From contig NZ_LUHG01000097.1 in NCBI RefSeq assembly GCF_001623405.1, positions 62,001 to 126,000 on the forward strand: a stretch of 64,000 bases of DNA, given 5' to 3'. The notes under the pieces are model-generated. The model was not told the DNA's origin. It did no database searches and was given only the letters and a program-made list of their open reading frames with translations. The translations under genes were made by a program, and so were the position numbers. Position 1 is the first letter of the stretch, and every line of letters begins with the position of its first letter. The DNA is from Hydrotalea flava. GTDB taxonomy: Bacteria; Bacteroidota; Bacteroidia; Chitinophagales; Chitinophagaceae. Positions 1 to 9,553 of this stretch are shown here, in pieces.

Positions 1-465
1 TTGTTTTACCGTATTTCAGTATTTCAAATACAACTGCCTTCCTTACGGGAACGTATTGACGATATTGCATTATTAGCCAATCATTTCTTACAATATTTTT
101 CGGAAAAAACGAATAAAAAAATAACCGGTATTGATCCGGCATACATACAATTGTTACAAAAACATTCCTGGAAAGGAAATATCCGTGAACTGAAAAATAT
201 TATTGAACGAAGTGTTATTTTAACTGAAAATAATATATTAGAGCCTGCTTCCTTACCGGTTGATTTTTATCAGGTATCCGATTTAGAAACCGGTAATAAG
301 CCAGCAGCTTCATTAGCGCTGGCTGCTGTTGAAAAAGCACATATTCAAAAAGTACTGCAATATACCGGTGGTAATAAAACAGAAACTGCACGCTTACTCA
401 ATATTGCCTTAACTACCTTGTACAGAAAAATTGAAGAGTATAATATACCGGGTTCAGTTGCCTGA
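1..465 (+). CDS. Sigma-54-dependent response regulator (NtrC family), C-terminal part
   Basis: The gene enters from the left edge, so its receiver domain and most of its AAA+ domain are missing; the first codon seen is internal, not a start. The first ~75 residues carry the end of the AAA+ domain, including the LPSLRERIDDI motif and the WKGNIRELKNIIERS stretch typical of sigma-54 activators. Residues ~105-150 form a Fis-type helix-turn-helix (NKTETARLLNIALTTLYRKI). These proteins bind upstream sites and drive RNA polymerase with sigma-54. It lies immediately upstream of a sigma-54-like promoter and the kdp operon, and no OmpR-type kdpE is present, so it is inferred to be the kdp response regulator, paired with the kinase at 7706-9448. 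Confidence 0.9.
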   Translation: MFYRISVFQIQLPSLRERIDDIALLANHFLQYFSEKTNKKITGIDPAYIQLLQKHSWKGNIRELKNIIERSVILTENNILEPASLPVDFYQVSDLETGNKPAASLALAAVEKAHIQKVLQYTGGNKTETARLLNIALTTLYRKIEEYNIPGSVA

Positions 466-496
466 TACTTTTATTTTTGTATTCCGCTTCAGCCAT

Positions 497-537
497 ACCC
501 TTTTAAAATGATAGTATCAACCCTTTCAAAATGAAAG
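497..537 (+). promoter_or_regulatory. Tandem 18-bp repeats, candidate upstream activator sites for kdp
   Basis: Two copies of an 18-bp sequence, at 497-514 and 520-537, share 16 of 18 bases (ACCCTTTYAAAATGAWAG) and are 23 bp apart, about two helical turns. The second copy contains a perfect inverted repeat, CCTTTC at 522-527 and GAAAGG at 533-538. They lie roughly 100-135 bp upstream of the predicted transcription start, the usual distance for NtrC-type activator sites. Binding by the adjacent regulator is inferred. Confidence 0.55.
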
Positions 538-615
538 GATTTGTTAGTGTGTATATATAGTATATTATATTTATAATTCATATCCTGTAAGGCTTTTCAT
601 GTATTTTATGTTAGC

Positions 616-630
616 CGGCACTTGTTTTGC
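616..630 (+). promoter_or_regulatory. Sigma-54 (-24/-12) promoter of the kdp operon
   Basis: The sequence CGGCAC, five bases, then TTGC matches the sigma-54 consensus TGGCAC-N5-TTGC except for its first base. The invariant GG (617-618) and GC (629-630) have the exact 12-bp register required. A start near 641 would give a leader of about 70 nt before the first small ORF. The sigma-54 activator gene just upstream supports the call. Confidence 0.75.
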
Positions 631-713
631 CATTGTTTAAAACTTTAAAAGATGGAAGGATGAATAATTTACTGTAGGATGCTTCTATTATTTTAAACAT
701 AAAAAATACCCAC

Positions 714-797
714 ATGCAGTTTTTACTATTACTAATTACCGGTTTGTTAGCATTTCTGCTGTTTAAAGCAATCATTCATTGGTTCGAAAAAATTTAA
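714..797 (+). CDS. 27-residue single-span membrane protein upstream of kdpF
   Basis: A short ORF starting ATGCAGTTT encodes a very hydrophobic segment (LLLLITGLLAFLLFKAII) followed by a charged, aromatic tail (HWFEKI). One membrane helix is expected. It lies between the sigma-54 promoter and kdpF, four bases before the kdpF start, so it would be the first cistron of the kdp transcript. It does not have the YxLxxPExF ending of KdpF, and I do not recognise a family. Its position, spacing and composition favour a real small protein, but chance cannot be excluded for 27 codons. Confidence 0.5.
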   Translation: MQFLLLLITGLLAFLLFKAIIHWFEKI

Positions 798-801
798 ACT
801 T

Positions 802-879
802 ATGCTTTTATTATTTATTGTAGCAGTAGCCGTATTTGTATACATGTGTTATGTTTTAATTCATCCTGAAAAGTTTTAA
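802..879 (+). CDS. kdpF: K+-transporting ATPase small subunit KdpF
   Basis: This 25-residue ORF has one hydrophobic helix (LLLFIVAVAVFVYMCYVLI) and ends in HPEKF, the Y-x-L-x-x-P-E-x-F pattern of KdpF. KdpF is a single-span peptide that stabilises the KdpFABC complex in the inner membrane. It precedes kdpA by about 100 bases, the canonical gene order. It is too short for standard ORF calling and is easily missed. Confidence 0.8.
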   Translation: MLLLFIVAVAVFVYMCYVLIHPEKF

Positions 880-982
880 TACGGCAAATGTGCTGTATAT
901 TTTGGATAATGCATGTTCAGCAGTACAGGCACATTGCTGCATTTTACAGTGCACAAATTGATATTCTAAACTAAATTAAACA

Positions 983-2692
983 ATGCAAATGAGTACTGAA
1001 ATGTATGGCATAATAGCCATGTTTATGATAACGGTATTGTTAGCCATTCCGTTAGGCAGGTATATGGGTAAATTATTTTCAGGAAACAGCACCTGGTTAG
1101 ATCCCATTTTCAATCCAATTGATCAACTGATTTATCGAATATCAGGTGTTGATCCAAACATAGAAATGAGCTGGAAGCAGCATTTAAAAGTATTACTCTC
1201 CATTAATTTTATCTGGTTTGTTCTGGCCATGTTGGTATTAACCAATATGGCGCATTTACCACTAAACCCTGATCATAATCCCTCCATGTCGGCCGATCTG
1301 GCTTTTAATACAGCTGTAAGTTTTATTTCGAACACCAATTTGCAACATTATTCCGGTGAAACGGGCATGTCTTATCTGGGTCAGTTAGTTTTAATGCTAT
1401 TCCAATTTATCAGTGCAGGATGCGGAATGGCAATATGTATTGTAGTTTTTAAGGCCATGAAAGAAGGTACAACCAATACCCCACTGGGTAATTATTATTA
1501 TTATTTTGTAAGAAGTTGTACCCGCGTTTTATTACCTATTGCTTTTATAATGGCAGTTCTGTTTTTATTAAACGGTATGCCCATGACGTTTAAGGGTAAA
1601 GATACCATTACTACATTGCAGGGCGATACAGTTCAGGTTAGCAGAGGCCCGGTAGCAGCATTTGTTGCCATTAAACAATTGGGAACAAATGGAGGTGGTT
1701 TCTTCGGGCCTAACTCGGCTCATCCATTTGAAAATCCTAACTATTTCACTAACATGATTGAAACAATAGCTATTGCTTTATTACCTATTGCATTAATATT
1801 TACCATGGGCTATATGCTGAAACGAAAAAAATTAGCCTGGTTAATTGTTGGGGTAATGACGGTGGGGTTCATTTTATTATTAGCACCCACCCTTGTGATG
1901 GAAACTGCAGGCAATCCTGCCATTGCAAAAATGGGAATTGAACAAAATTTAGGTAATATGGAAGGTAAAGAACTGCGTTTGGGGGCTGCCGCATCTGCAT
2001 ACTGGGGAATTGTTACCACAGTAACCAGTAATGGTTCTGTGAATGCGATGCATGATAGTTTTATGCCGCTTGCAGGCATGTGTACCATGTTGGGAATGAT
2101 GGTAAATGCTTTTTACGGGGGTATTGGCGTAGGCTTTTTAAACTTTTATATTTTCATGATTTTGGCAGTATTTATCAGTGGATTAATGGTTGGCAGAACA
2201 CCCGAACTGATGGGTAAAAAAATTGAAGCAAAAGAAATGAAAATAGCGATGATCATTGCTTTAATTCATCCATTTTTAATATTATCGGGTACAGCCATTT
2301 CGGCTTATTTGTATGCGCATCATCCTGCTGAATATGCGGGCTGGCTTTCTAATCCGGGTTTTCATGGCTTTAGCGAAATGTTATACGAATTTACTTCTGC
2401 CAGTGCCAACAACGGTAGCGAATTTGCGGGGCTTGGGGCTAATACTCCCTGGTGGAATATTGCGGATGGTATTGTAATGCTGTTATCGAGGTATTTGCCC
2501 ATCATTGGGCCGGTAGCCATTGCCGGTTTATTGGCACAAAAAAAATATATTCCGGAAAGTGCCGGTACGCTAAAAACCGATACGGTTACATTCGGGTTAA
2601 TGGTAATGGCCGTTATTGTAATTGTTGCAGCTTTATCATTTTTTCCGTCTTTGGCTTTAGGGCCTGTTGCTGAATATTTTTCTTTTCACTAA
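983..2692 (+). CDS. kdpA: K+-transporting ATPase subunit A
   Basis: KdpA is the channel-like K+-binding subunit of the high-affinity KdpFABC pump in the inner membrane. The 569-residue length and about ten hydrophobic segments fit the family. All four pore-loop regions are present: NTAVSFISNTN at residues ~109-119, GTNGGGFFGPNSAHPFENPN from ~233, TSNGSVNAMHD at ~345 and SASANNGSEF at ~471. The second loop carries the selectivity-filter glycines. The gene is followed by kdpB after 12 bases, so the subunits are co-transcribed. Confidence 0.97.
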   Translation: MQMSTEMYGIIAMFMITVLLAIPLGRYMGKLFSGNSTWLDPIFNPIDQLIYRISGVDPNIEMSWKQHLKVLLSINFIWFVLAMLVLTNMAHLPLNPDHNPSMSADLAFNTAVSFISNTNLQHYSGETGMSYLGQLVLMLFQFISAGCGMAICIVVFKAMKEGTTNTPLGNYYYYFVRSCTRVLLPIAFIMAVLFLLNGMPMTFKGKDTITTLQGDTVQVSRGPVAAFVAIKQLGTNGGGFFGPNSAHPFENPNYFTNMIETIAIALLPIALIFTMGYMLKRKKLAWLIVGVMTVGFILLLAPTLVMETAGNPAIAKMGIEQNLGNMEGKELRLGAAASAYWGIVTTVTSNGSVNAMHDSFMPLAGMCTMLGMMVNAFYGGIGVGFLNFYIFMILAVFISGLMVGRTPELMGKKIEAKEMKIAMIIALIHPFLILSGTAISAYLYAHHPAEYAGWLSNPGFHGFSEMLYEFTSASANNGSEFAGLGANTPWWNIADGIVMLLSRYLPIIGPVAIAGLLAQKKYIPESAGTLKTDTVTFGLMVMAVIVIVAALSFFPSLALGPVAEYFSFH

Positions 2693-2704
2693 AAATATAT
2701 TAAA

Positions 2705-4747
2705 ATGAATCATACTGCATCTAAACAATTTCTAAATAAAGCATTATTGGCCGGTGCATTCAAGCAGTCATTCCTGAAATTAAATCCTGCCGCCATGATT
2801 TTAAATCCAGTCATGTTTACCGTTTGGGTAGGAACCGTTGTAATGGGAGGAGTATGCATCTGGATTGCCGGCGGAGCGGATGGTCAGGGAAGTTTAACGT
2901 ACAATTTGGTAATCACCTTATTACTGTTTATTACCCTGCTGTTTGCCAATTTTGCCGAAGCCATTGCCGAGGCAAGGGGTAAGGCACAAGCCAACAGTTT
3001 GCGGAAAACAAGAGAAGACACACCTGCCAAATTAATATTGCCGGTAGGCGAAATGTATGTGAATGAAGTGATTGTTGTTCCGGCTTCCAAATTAAAAAAA
3101 GGAGATATTTTTATATGTGAAACAGATGATATTATTCCTGCCGATGGGGAAATTGTGGAAGGCCTGGCAACCATTGATGAAAGTGCTATTACCGGTGAAA
3201 GTGCACCTGTAATTAGAGAAGCTGGTGGCGATAAAAGCAGCGTTACAGGCGGAACAAAAGTGCTCAGCGATACAATTAAAGTAAAGGTAACCAGTGAACC
3301 GGGCGAAAGTTTTTTAGATAAAATGATTGCTTTGGTAGAAGGCGCTTCACGCCAAAAAACACCCAACGAAATTGCATTAACCATTTTATTGGCAGGTTTT
3401 ACACTGGTTTTTATCATTGTAACAGTTACCTTAAAATCATTTGCAGATTATGCGCATACACCCATTACGATTGCCGCTTTTATTGCCTTATTTGTTTGCC
3501 TGATACCCACTACCATTGGTGGGCTATTATCCGCAATAGGAATTGCGGGAATGAATCGTGCATTGAAAGCCAATGTAATTACCAAAAGTGGTAAAGCAGT
3601 AGAAACTGCCGGCGATATTGATGTGTTACTGTTAGATAAAACAGGTACCATTACCATTGGAAACAGAAAAGCAACGCAATTTTATCCGGCTACCCATGTT
3701 GATCCCGATTATTTTAAGCAACTGGTTGTAATGAGTTCGGTTTCCGATCAAACCCCCGAAGGGAAATCGATTATTGAATTAGCCGCATTAGATACTGTGA
3801 TGTTACAAATCAACAACCCGCGTTTCATTCCATTTACTGCAGAAACCAGATGTTCGGGTATTGACGTAGGTGATATGCGTATCAGAAAAGGTGCAGCAGA
3901 TGCCATCAGAAAAATTTGTGAAAATGCAGGAAATACATTTCCTGAAGATGTGCATACCATTGTTCAATCCATTTCAAGTAAAGGCGGTACACCACTGGTG
4001 GTTACTGAAAATGAAAAAGTAATGGGGGTTATTGAATTGCAGGATATTATTAAAACCGGTATTAAAGAAAGATTTGAGCGTTTACGGAAGATGGGCATTA
4101 AAACAGTAATGGTTACCGGCGATAACCCGTTAACAGCCAGGTTTATTGCCGAAAAAGCAGGTGTGGATGATTTTATAGCTGAAGCAAAGCCGGAAGATAA
4201 AATGAATTATATTAAAATAGAACAGGCTTCAGGCAGGCTGGTTGCAATGATGGGAGATGGCACCAATGATGCACCGGCTTTGGCTCAGGCAGATGTAGGG
4301 GTGGCTATGAACAGTGGAACACAGGCAGCCAAAGAAGCTGGTAATATGGTAGATCTGGATAATGACCCCACCAAATTGATTGAAGTGGTTGAAATTGGAA
4401 AACAATTATTAATGACAAGGGGCACTTTAACAACGTTTAGTATTGCAAACGATGTTGCAAAATACTTTGCCATTGTACCCGCATTGTTCATTACCTATAT
4501 ACCTGCCTTGCAGGGAATGAATATTATGCATTTGCATAGCCCGCAAAGTGCCATTCTTTCGGCAGTTATTTTTAATGCCATTATTATACCGCTGCTCATT
4601 CCACTGGCATTGCGCGGTGTGGCTTATAAACCTATTGGCGCAAGCGCACTGCTACGGCGTAATTTGCTGATATACGGACTGGGCGGAATTATTGTTCCTT
4701 TTGTGGGCATTAAAATCATTGATATCATTGTTGCAAACTTTATATAA
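2705..4747 (+). CDS. kdpB: K+-transporting ATPase ATP-binding subunit B
   Basis: KdpB is the P-type ATPase subunit that energises K+ uptake through KdpA. The 680-residue protein has the actuator motif ITGES near residue 162, the phosphorylation motif DKTGT with Asp at ~311, and the hinge motif [10 protein letters not shown] near 517. Membrane helices occur in the N-terminal, middle and C-terminal parts, as in the family. The gene is tightly spaced between kdpA and kdpC. No key residue appears to be missing. Confidence 0.98.
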   Translation: MNHTASKQFLNKALLAGAFKQSFLKLNPAAMILNPVMFTVWVGTVVMGGVCIWIAGGADGQGSLTYNLVITLLLFITLLFANFAEAIAEARGKAQANSLRKTREDTPAKLILPVGEMYVNEVIVVPASKLKKGDIFICETDDIIPADGEIVEGLATIDESAITGESAPVIREAGGDKSSVTGGTKVLSDTIKVKVTSEPGESFLDKMIALVEGASRQKTPNEIALTILLAGFTLVFIIVTVTLKSFADYAHTPITIAAFIALFVCLIPTTIGGLLSAIGIAGMNRALKANVITKSGKAVETAGDIDVLLLDKTGTITIGNRKATQFYPATHVDPDYFKQLVVMSSVSDQTPEGKSIIELAALDTVMLQINNPRFIPFTAETRCSGIDVGDMRIRKGAADAIRKICENAGNTFPEDVHTIVQSISSKGGTPLVVTENEKVMGVIELQDIIKTGIKERFERLRKMGIKTVMVTGDNPLTARFIAEKAGVDDFIAEAKPEDKMNYIKIEQASGRLVAMMGDGTNDAPALAQADVGVAMNSGTQAAKEAGNMVDLDNDPTKLIEVVEIGKQLLMTRGTLTTFSIANDVAKYFAIVPALFITYIPALQGMNIMHLHSPQSAILSAVIFNAIIIPLLIPLALRGVAYKPIGASALLRRNLLIYGLGGIIVPFVGIKIIDIIVANFI

Positions 4748-4755
4748 ACAATTTT

Positions 4756-5322
4756 ATGAAATACTATTTATTACCTGCCATTCGTTTAACATTGGTTTGC
4801 TTGCTGCTTTTTTCTGTTATGTATACAGCATTAGTGTGGTGCGTTGCTCAAATTACGCCTGATAAAGGAGAAGCTGCTGTATGGATGGTACATGGGAAAA
4901 AAATGTACCGGAATATCGGACAAAAATTTTCGGATGATAAATATTTCTGGTCAAGACCTTCTGCGGTGAATTATAATGCAGCAGCGGCAGGTGCAAGTAA
5001 TAAAGGGCCTAATAATCCGGATTATTTGCTTTCAGTACAACAAAATGTTGATTCATTCCAAATCCATCATCCCGGTGTTCCTGCATCGGCTATACCCGCT
5101 GATTTGGTTACCGCAAGTGGTAGCGGTTTAGATCCTGATATTGCTGTGCAATCTGCTATGATACAGGTAAACAGAATTGCACAAATAAGACATATTCCTA
5201 AATCTATTATTGAATCATTGGTGCGGCAGCATACCGATAAACCTTTGTTAGGAATTTTTGGCCCCGAATCTGTGAATGTATTGGCGCTTAACATTGCTTT
5301 AGATTCCCTGACAAATCATTAA
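4756..5322 (+). CDS. kdpC: K+-transporting ATPase subunit C
   Basis: KdpC is a single-span subunit of the Kdp complex, needed for assembly and high-affinity ATP binding. The 188-residue protein has one N-terminal membrane helix (residues ~9-31), then a soluble domain with family motifs FWSRPSAV, ASNKGPNNPDYL, PADLVTASGSGLDPDI and ALNIALD near the end. It starts eight bases after the kdpB stop codon, completing the kdpFABC set. Confidence 0.97.
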   Translation: MKYYLLPAIRLTLVCLLLFSVMYTALVWCVAQITPDKGEAAVWMVHGKKMYRNIGQKFSDDKYFWSRPSAVNYNAAAAGASNKGPNNPDYLLSVQQNVDSFQIHHPGVPASAIPADLVTASGSGLDPDIAVQSAMIQVNRIAQIRHIPKSIIESLVRQHTDKPLLGIFGPESVNVLALNIALDSLTNH

Positions 5323-5367
5323 AGCGTTATAGCAGATATGCCTACAGGAATGTAAAATGAACAGTAC

Positions 5368-6444
5368 ATGAAGAAAATGATGTTGCTATCCGTGTATATA
5401 ATAACAGGTTATGCCCATGCCCAAAACGATTCATTGAATCAAAAGCTACAACTTAGTGGCTATTTGGATGTATATTATGCTTATGATTTTGCTAATCCGC
5501 CTAACCATAACCGACCTGCTTTTTTATATAGCTACAACCAGCACAATGAGGTAAATTTGAATCTTGGATTGTTGAAAGCTGCTATTACTGAAAATAAGGT
5601 AAGGGCAAATTTGGCTTTTGCAACCGGAACCTATATGAATGCCAATCTTGCAACAGAGAAAGGTGTAATGAAAAATATTTTTGAAGCCAATGTGGGTATA
5701 AAACTATTCCGCAAAAAGGATGTTTGGGCAGATGCCGGTATTTTTGCTTCACATATCGGTTTTGAAGGTGCCATTGGTAAAGATTGTTGGACACTCTCCA
5801 GAAGTATTTTGGCCGAGAATTCGCCGTATTATGAAACCGGTATACGGGTAGCCTATACAACCAATAACAAAAAATGGTATATGGCCCTATTATTGTTAAA
5901 CGGCTGGCAAAATATTAGCCGGATAAATGGTAATAATACCCCTGCTTTTGGGCATCAAATTACCTTTAATCCTACTGCCAATATTACGCTTAATAGTAGT
6001 TCATTTATAGGGAATACCTTACCCGACAGTATTCGTGCAATGCGTTATTTTCATAACTTGTATGGTATATTTCAACTAACCCCAAAATGGGGCATTACAA
6101 CAGGATTTGATATAGGCTTTCAACAAAAATCAGTACACAGCCGTTCATTTTACACCTGGTATAGTTATGTAGCTATTCTACAATGGAAACCATCTCAAAA
6201 AAATGAATTGGCTGCACGAGTTGAATATTATGCAGATACTGATAATGTTATTATTCCTGCAAATTTTCAAAATGGTTTTAAAACATTTGGATATTCCATT
6301 AATTATGATAGAGCTATTCGTTCAAAACTTTTATGGAGAATAGAGGCAAGAGATTTTTATGCCGCTGAAACCTATTTCGAAAATAATAATATACCTGTTC
6401 ATAACAATTTTGCAATGACCACTTCTATTTCAATTGTATTATAA
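5368..6444 (+). CDS. Outer-membrane beta-barrel porin-like protein of the kdp locus
   Basis: The protein has a signal peptide (residues 1-18, ending AHAQ) and then about 340 residues of alternating polar and aromatic strands, such as QLSGYLDVYYAYDF and a short C-terminal strand ending SISIVL. This is the pattern of an outer-membrane barrel, resembling the beta-barrel porin-2/OmpL-like group. It lies between kdpC and kdpD, and its stop codon overlaps the kdpD start (TAATG), so translation is probably coupled. A role in letting K+ cross the outer membrane is an inference from position. A direct homology search would settle the family. Confidence 0.75.
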   Translation: MKKMMLLSVYIITGYAHAQNDSLNQKLQLSGYLDVYYAYDFANPPNHNRPAFLYSYNQHNEVNLNLGLLKAAITENKVRANLAFATGTYMNANLATEKGVMKNIFEANVGIKLFRKKDVWADAGIFASHIGFEGAIGKDCWTLSRSILAENSPYYETGIRVAYTTNNKKWYMALLLLNGWQNISRINGNNTPAFGHQITFNPTANITLNSSSFIGNTLPDSIRAMRYFHNLYGIFQLTPKWGITTGFDIGFQQKSVHSRSFYTWYSYVAILQWKPSQKNELAARVEYYADTDNVIIPANFQNGFKTFGYSINYDRAIRSKLLWRIEARDFYAAETYFENNNIPVHNNFAMTTSISIVL

Positions 6445-7568
6445 TGCCGGGCAAAGAAGAAACAGTACAACATTTTTTAGACTTGATTAAAAAGTCGAAA
6501 CGCGGTAAATTTAAAATTTACATTGGCATGAGTGCAGGTGTAGGAAAAACATACCGGATGTTACAGGAAGCGCATGCCCTGTTAAAAAATGGTATTGATA
6601 TAAAAATTGGTTATATAGAAACACACCAACGTAAGGAAACGGAAGCATTGTTAGAGGGGCTTCCACAAATACCCCGACGAAAATTATTTTACAAGGGAAA
6701 GGAGTTAGAAGAGTTAGATGTTGCTGCCATAATGCAGTTAAGACCTGAAGTAGTAATTATAGACGAACTGGCCCATACCAATATTGAGGGAAGCAAAAAT
6801 GAAAAAAGATGGCAGGATGTTTTAGATATTTTAGATGCAGGAATTAGTGTAATTAGTGCAGTAAATATTCAACACATTGAAAGCCTGAATGAAGAAGTAA
6901 AAAAAATTACCGGTATTGAAGTAAAAGAACGAATACCTGATAGTGTGCTGAATCAGGCCGATGAGGTAGTGAATATTGATCTTACAGCCGATGAATTGAT
7001 TAGCCGATTAAAAGAAGGTAAAATTTATACATCAGATAAAATAGCCGCAGCACTGAAAAATTTTTTTCAGAGTGAACATATTTTACAATTAAGAGAATTG
7101 GCATTGAAAGAAGTAGCATCGCAGGTTGAAAGAAAAGTTGAAACAGAAGTTATAAAGAACAATGCACTAAAACATGAACGATTTTTAGCCTGTATCAGTT
7201 CTAACGAGCATACTGCTAAAACGGTTATCCGTAAAACAGCAAGATTGGCCAATTATTATAATTCAAAATGGTATGTATTATATGTGCAAACCCCAAAAGA
7301 AAGTCCGGAACGCATACCGTTGGATAAACAGCGGCACTTAATCAACAATTTTAAAATAGCTACTGAATTAGGGGCAGAAATTATAAAAGTATCGAATAAC
7401 AATATTGCTAAAACAATTGTTGAACAATGTGAAGAGCGTTTTATTACCACCATTTGTATTGGCAAACCCCATCTCAGTTTGTTTCGTTTAATACTGGTTA
7501 CCAATGTTTTTAATGAATTACTAAAAAAATTATCTTCCAGTAAAATTGATCTGGTTATACTGAGTTAA
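6444..7568 (+). CDS. kdpD: KdpD N-terminal sensor protein (split form, no kinase domain)
   Basis: The 374 residues match only the cytoplasmic N-terminal half of classical KdpD. A Walker A motif (GVGKTYR) is at residues ~31-37 and a Walker B-like VVIIDELAHTN at ~102-112. A universal-stress-protein-like domain follows from ~245 (RFLACISSNEHTAKTVIRKT). The four membrane helices and histidine kinase of full-length KdpD (about 890 residues in E. coli) are absent. A separate kinase gene begins 137 bases downstream. The split appears natural rather than a frameshift, because the kinase has its own membrane helices and HAMP domain. Confidence 0.92.
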   Translation: MPGKEETVQHFLDLIKKSKRGKFKIYIGMSAGVGKTYRMLQEAHALLKNGIDIKIGYIETHQRKETEALLEGLPQIPRRKLFYKGKELEELDVAAIMQLRPEVVIIDELAHTNIEGSKNEKRWQDVLDILDAGISVISAVNIQHIESLNEEVKKITGIEVKERIPDSVLNQADEVVNIDLTADELISRLKEGKIYTSDKIAAALKNFFQSEHILQLRELALKEVASQVERKVETEVIKNNALKHERFLACISSNEHTAKTVIRKTARLANYYNSKWYVLYVQTPKESPERIPLDKQRHLINNFKIATELGAEIIKVSNNNIAKTIVEQCEERFITTICIGKPHLSLFRLILVTNVFNELLKKLSSSKIDLVILS

Positions 7569-7705
7569 AGCAATCATTATTCCCGTAAAGTAATAACAAA
7601 CAAATACAAAATACAACAACATGCAATGCGCTATAATAAAAACTGCATACCAATGGGGACAATGATTGAAATATTTTACAAGAAGCTAAAACCAAACTAT
7701 ACCAG

Positions 7706-9448
7706 ATGAAAACAAAGGTGAAATTATCAATTGGAATAGGATTGTTATTTGGAATGATAATTCTGCTTACTGCTTTGAGTATTTTTTACATCAATAAATT
7801 GTCATCCGATTCAAAAAATATTCTTGTTGCCAATTACAATACCATTGATTATTCCAGAAATATGGAAATTGCATTAAATAATGGCATAGAACAAAAAGAT
7901 AATCTTCAACTTTTTTTAAATAGCCTGCAACATCAGCAACATAATATTACCGAAATTGGTGAGGATGCATTAACCGGTCAATTAACAACCCATTTTCAAC
8001 AGTTCATTGCAAATCCAAAAGATTCAGTTTTATTAAAACAAATTAGAAATGATATTACCGATATAATGCTGTTAAATATGCAAGCTATTCAACGCAAAAG
8101 CAATATTGCTAATTTAACTGCTCAAAAATCGGTATTCTGGATAACCTTAGCAGGTACCATTTGTTTTTTAGCAGCATTTGTAATGTTTGTTAATTTACCG
8201 GGTAGCATTGCCAATCCGATCCGTGAATTAACCGATAGTATTAAACAGATTGCAGCACAAAATTATTCGCAAAGGGTTCATTTTTCGGGGCATGATGAAT
8301 TTGCAGAGCTTGCCTCATCATTTAATACCATGGCAGAAAAATTAGAAGAATACCAGCTTAGCAATATTGATAAACTCATGATGGCTAAAAAACGGATTGA
8401 AACACTCATTGATAATTTAAAAGATCCGATTATTGGGTTAGATGAGCAAAGAAGGATTTTATTTATGAATAATACGGCTTTACAAATTACCGGGTTAAAG
8501 AATACAGATGCAATGGGGAAACCGGTTCAGGATATAGCTGTTAAAAATGATCTGATTAGAAATTTGGTACATGAAATGTTTGAAGAAACAAAGAATGAAA
8601 GTATTAAGAAACAACCTATAAAAATATATGCTAATAATAAAGAAAGTTACTTTGAAAAAGAAATTATACCCATCAGAATTATTCCAACCGGGGAAACCGA
8701 AGAAAAATTGATAGGTAATGTAATTCTGCTACAAAATATTACCCCTTACAAAGAGTTAGATTTTGCAAAAACAAATTTTATTGCAACTATTTCACATGAA
8801 TTAAAAACCCCTTTATCCTCCATACAATTGAGTGTTGAGTTACTTGGCAAAAAAGAACTCGGAACTTTAAATGAAGAACAAATAAACCTTGTTGAAAGCA
8901 TAAAAGAGGATGCTACAAGATTATTAAAAATAACCGGTGAATTGTTAAATTTATCGCAATTAGAGAGTGGTGCAATTGAGCTTTCTATGGTTCCGTGTTC
9001 TCCTTACGAAATTGTACAATATGCTATAGAAGCCAATCAAAAAATAGCATTACAGAAAAATATTCATTTAAACATTCATTTGCCCGACAATTTACCTGAG
9101 GTTATGGCTGATAAAGACAGAACAGCATGGGTATTGTCGAACCTCATTTCTAATGCTATTCGGTATTCTTACGATAACTCAATTGTTGAAATTAAGGTAC
9201 AGCAAATCAACAATAATCTGCAGTTTTCGGTACAAGATTTTGGTATTGGTATTGCACCGCAATACATCAATAAAATTTTTGATCGCTATTTCCGTATACC
9301 CGGCAATAGAAATGAAGGAACCGGTTTAGGGCTTAGTATATGTAAAGAATTTATGGAAGCACAGGGTGGCAGCATTCATGTTATCAGTGATTTTGGCTCT
9401 GGAAGTACCTTTTGGTTTATACTACCTGTTGTAAATACAAATATTTAA
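7706..9448 (+). CDS. Membrane histidine kinase with HAMP and PAS domains, kdp locus
   Basis: The 580-residue protein has two membrane helices (residues ~9-30 and ~147-168) around a periplasmic region, then a HAMP linker (~168-222), a PAS-like domain (~232-340) and a kinase core. The H box (ISHELKTPL) puts the phosphorylated His near residue 364. The N box (NLISNAIRYS) is near 478 and the G box (GTGLGLSIC) near 540. It follows the short KdpD and presumably phosphorylates the NtrC-type regulator at the left edge. A hairpin terminator follows the gene. The signal sensed cannot be read from the sequence. Confidence 0.92.
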   Translation: MKTKVKLSIGIGLLFGMIILLTALSIFYINKLSSDSKNILVANYNTIDYSRNMEIALNNGIEQKDNLQLFLNSLQHQQHNITEIGEDALTGQLTTHFQQFIANPKDSVLLKQIRNDITDIMLLNMQAIQRKSNIANLTAQKSVFWITLAGTICFLAAFVMFVNLPGSIANPIRELTDSIKQIAAQNYSQRVHFSGHDEFAELASSFNTMAEKLEEYQLSNIDKLMMAKKRIETLIDNLKDPIIGLDEQRRILFMNNTALQITGLKNTDAMGKPVQDIAVKNDLIRNLVHEMFEETKNESIKKQPIKIYANNKESYFEKEIIPIRIIPTGETEEKLIGNVILLQNITPYKELDFAKTNFIATISHELKTPLSSIQLSVELLGKKELGTLNEEQINLVESIKEDATRLLKITGELLNLSQLESGAIELSMVPCSPYEIVQYAIEANQKIALQKNIHLNIHLPDNLPEVMADKDRTAWVLSNLISNAIRYSYDNSIVEIKVQQINNNLQFSVQDFGIGIAPQYINKIFDRYFRIPGNRNEGTGLGLSICKEFMEAQGGSIHVISDFGSGSTFWFILPVVNTNI

Positions 9449-9493
9449 AAATTACACCTATTATTTGAGCTTAAAAATTTATACAAAACAAAA

Positions 9494-9527
9494 AGACCGC
9501 CTCAAATAGTTTTGAGACGGCCTTTAT
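9494..9527. terminator. Bidirectional terminator between the kdp kinase and the tricorn-like protease
   Basis: An inverted repeat (CCG-C-CTCAAA, loop TAGT, TTTGAG-A-CGG) has about nine pairs around one mismatch. On the minus strand it is followed by a strong T run, so it should end the protease transcript. On the plus strand the T run is shorter, but the position fits the end of the kdp transcript. Confidence 0.7.
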
Positions 9528-9553
9528 TGGCATAATATACGGTACCGTTATTT

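Noticed and set aside
2884-3417. Long minus-strand ORF inside kdpB
   Set aside because: It is antisense to a well-conserved gene and is a shadow of its codon usage.
7569-7705. Small ORF between kdpD and the kinase
   Set aside because: Only a 14-codon frame is open, too short and without any feature.
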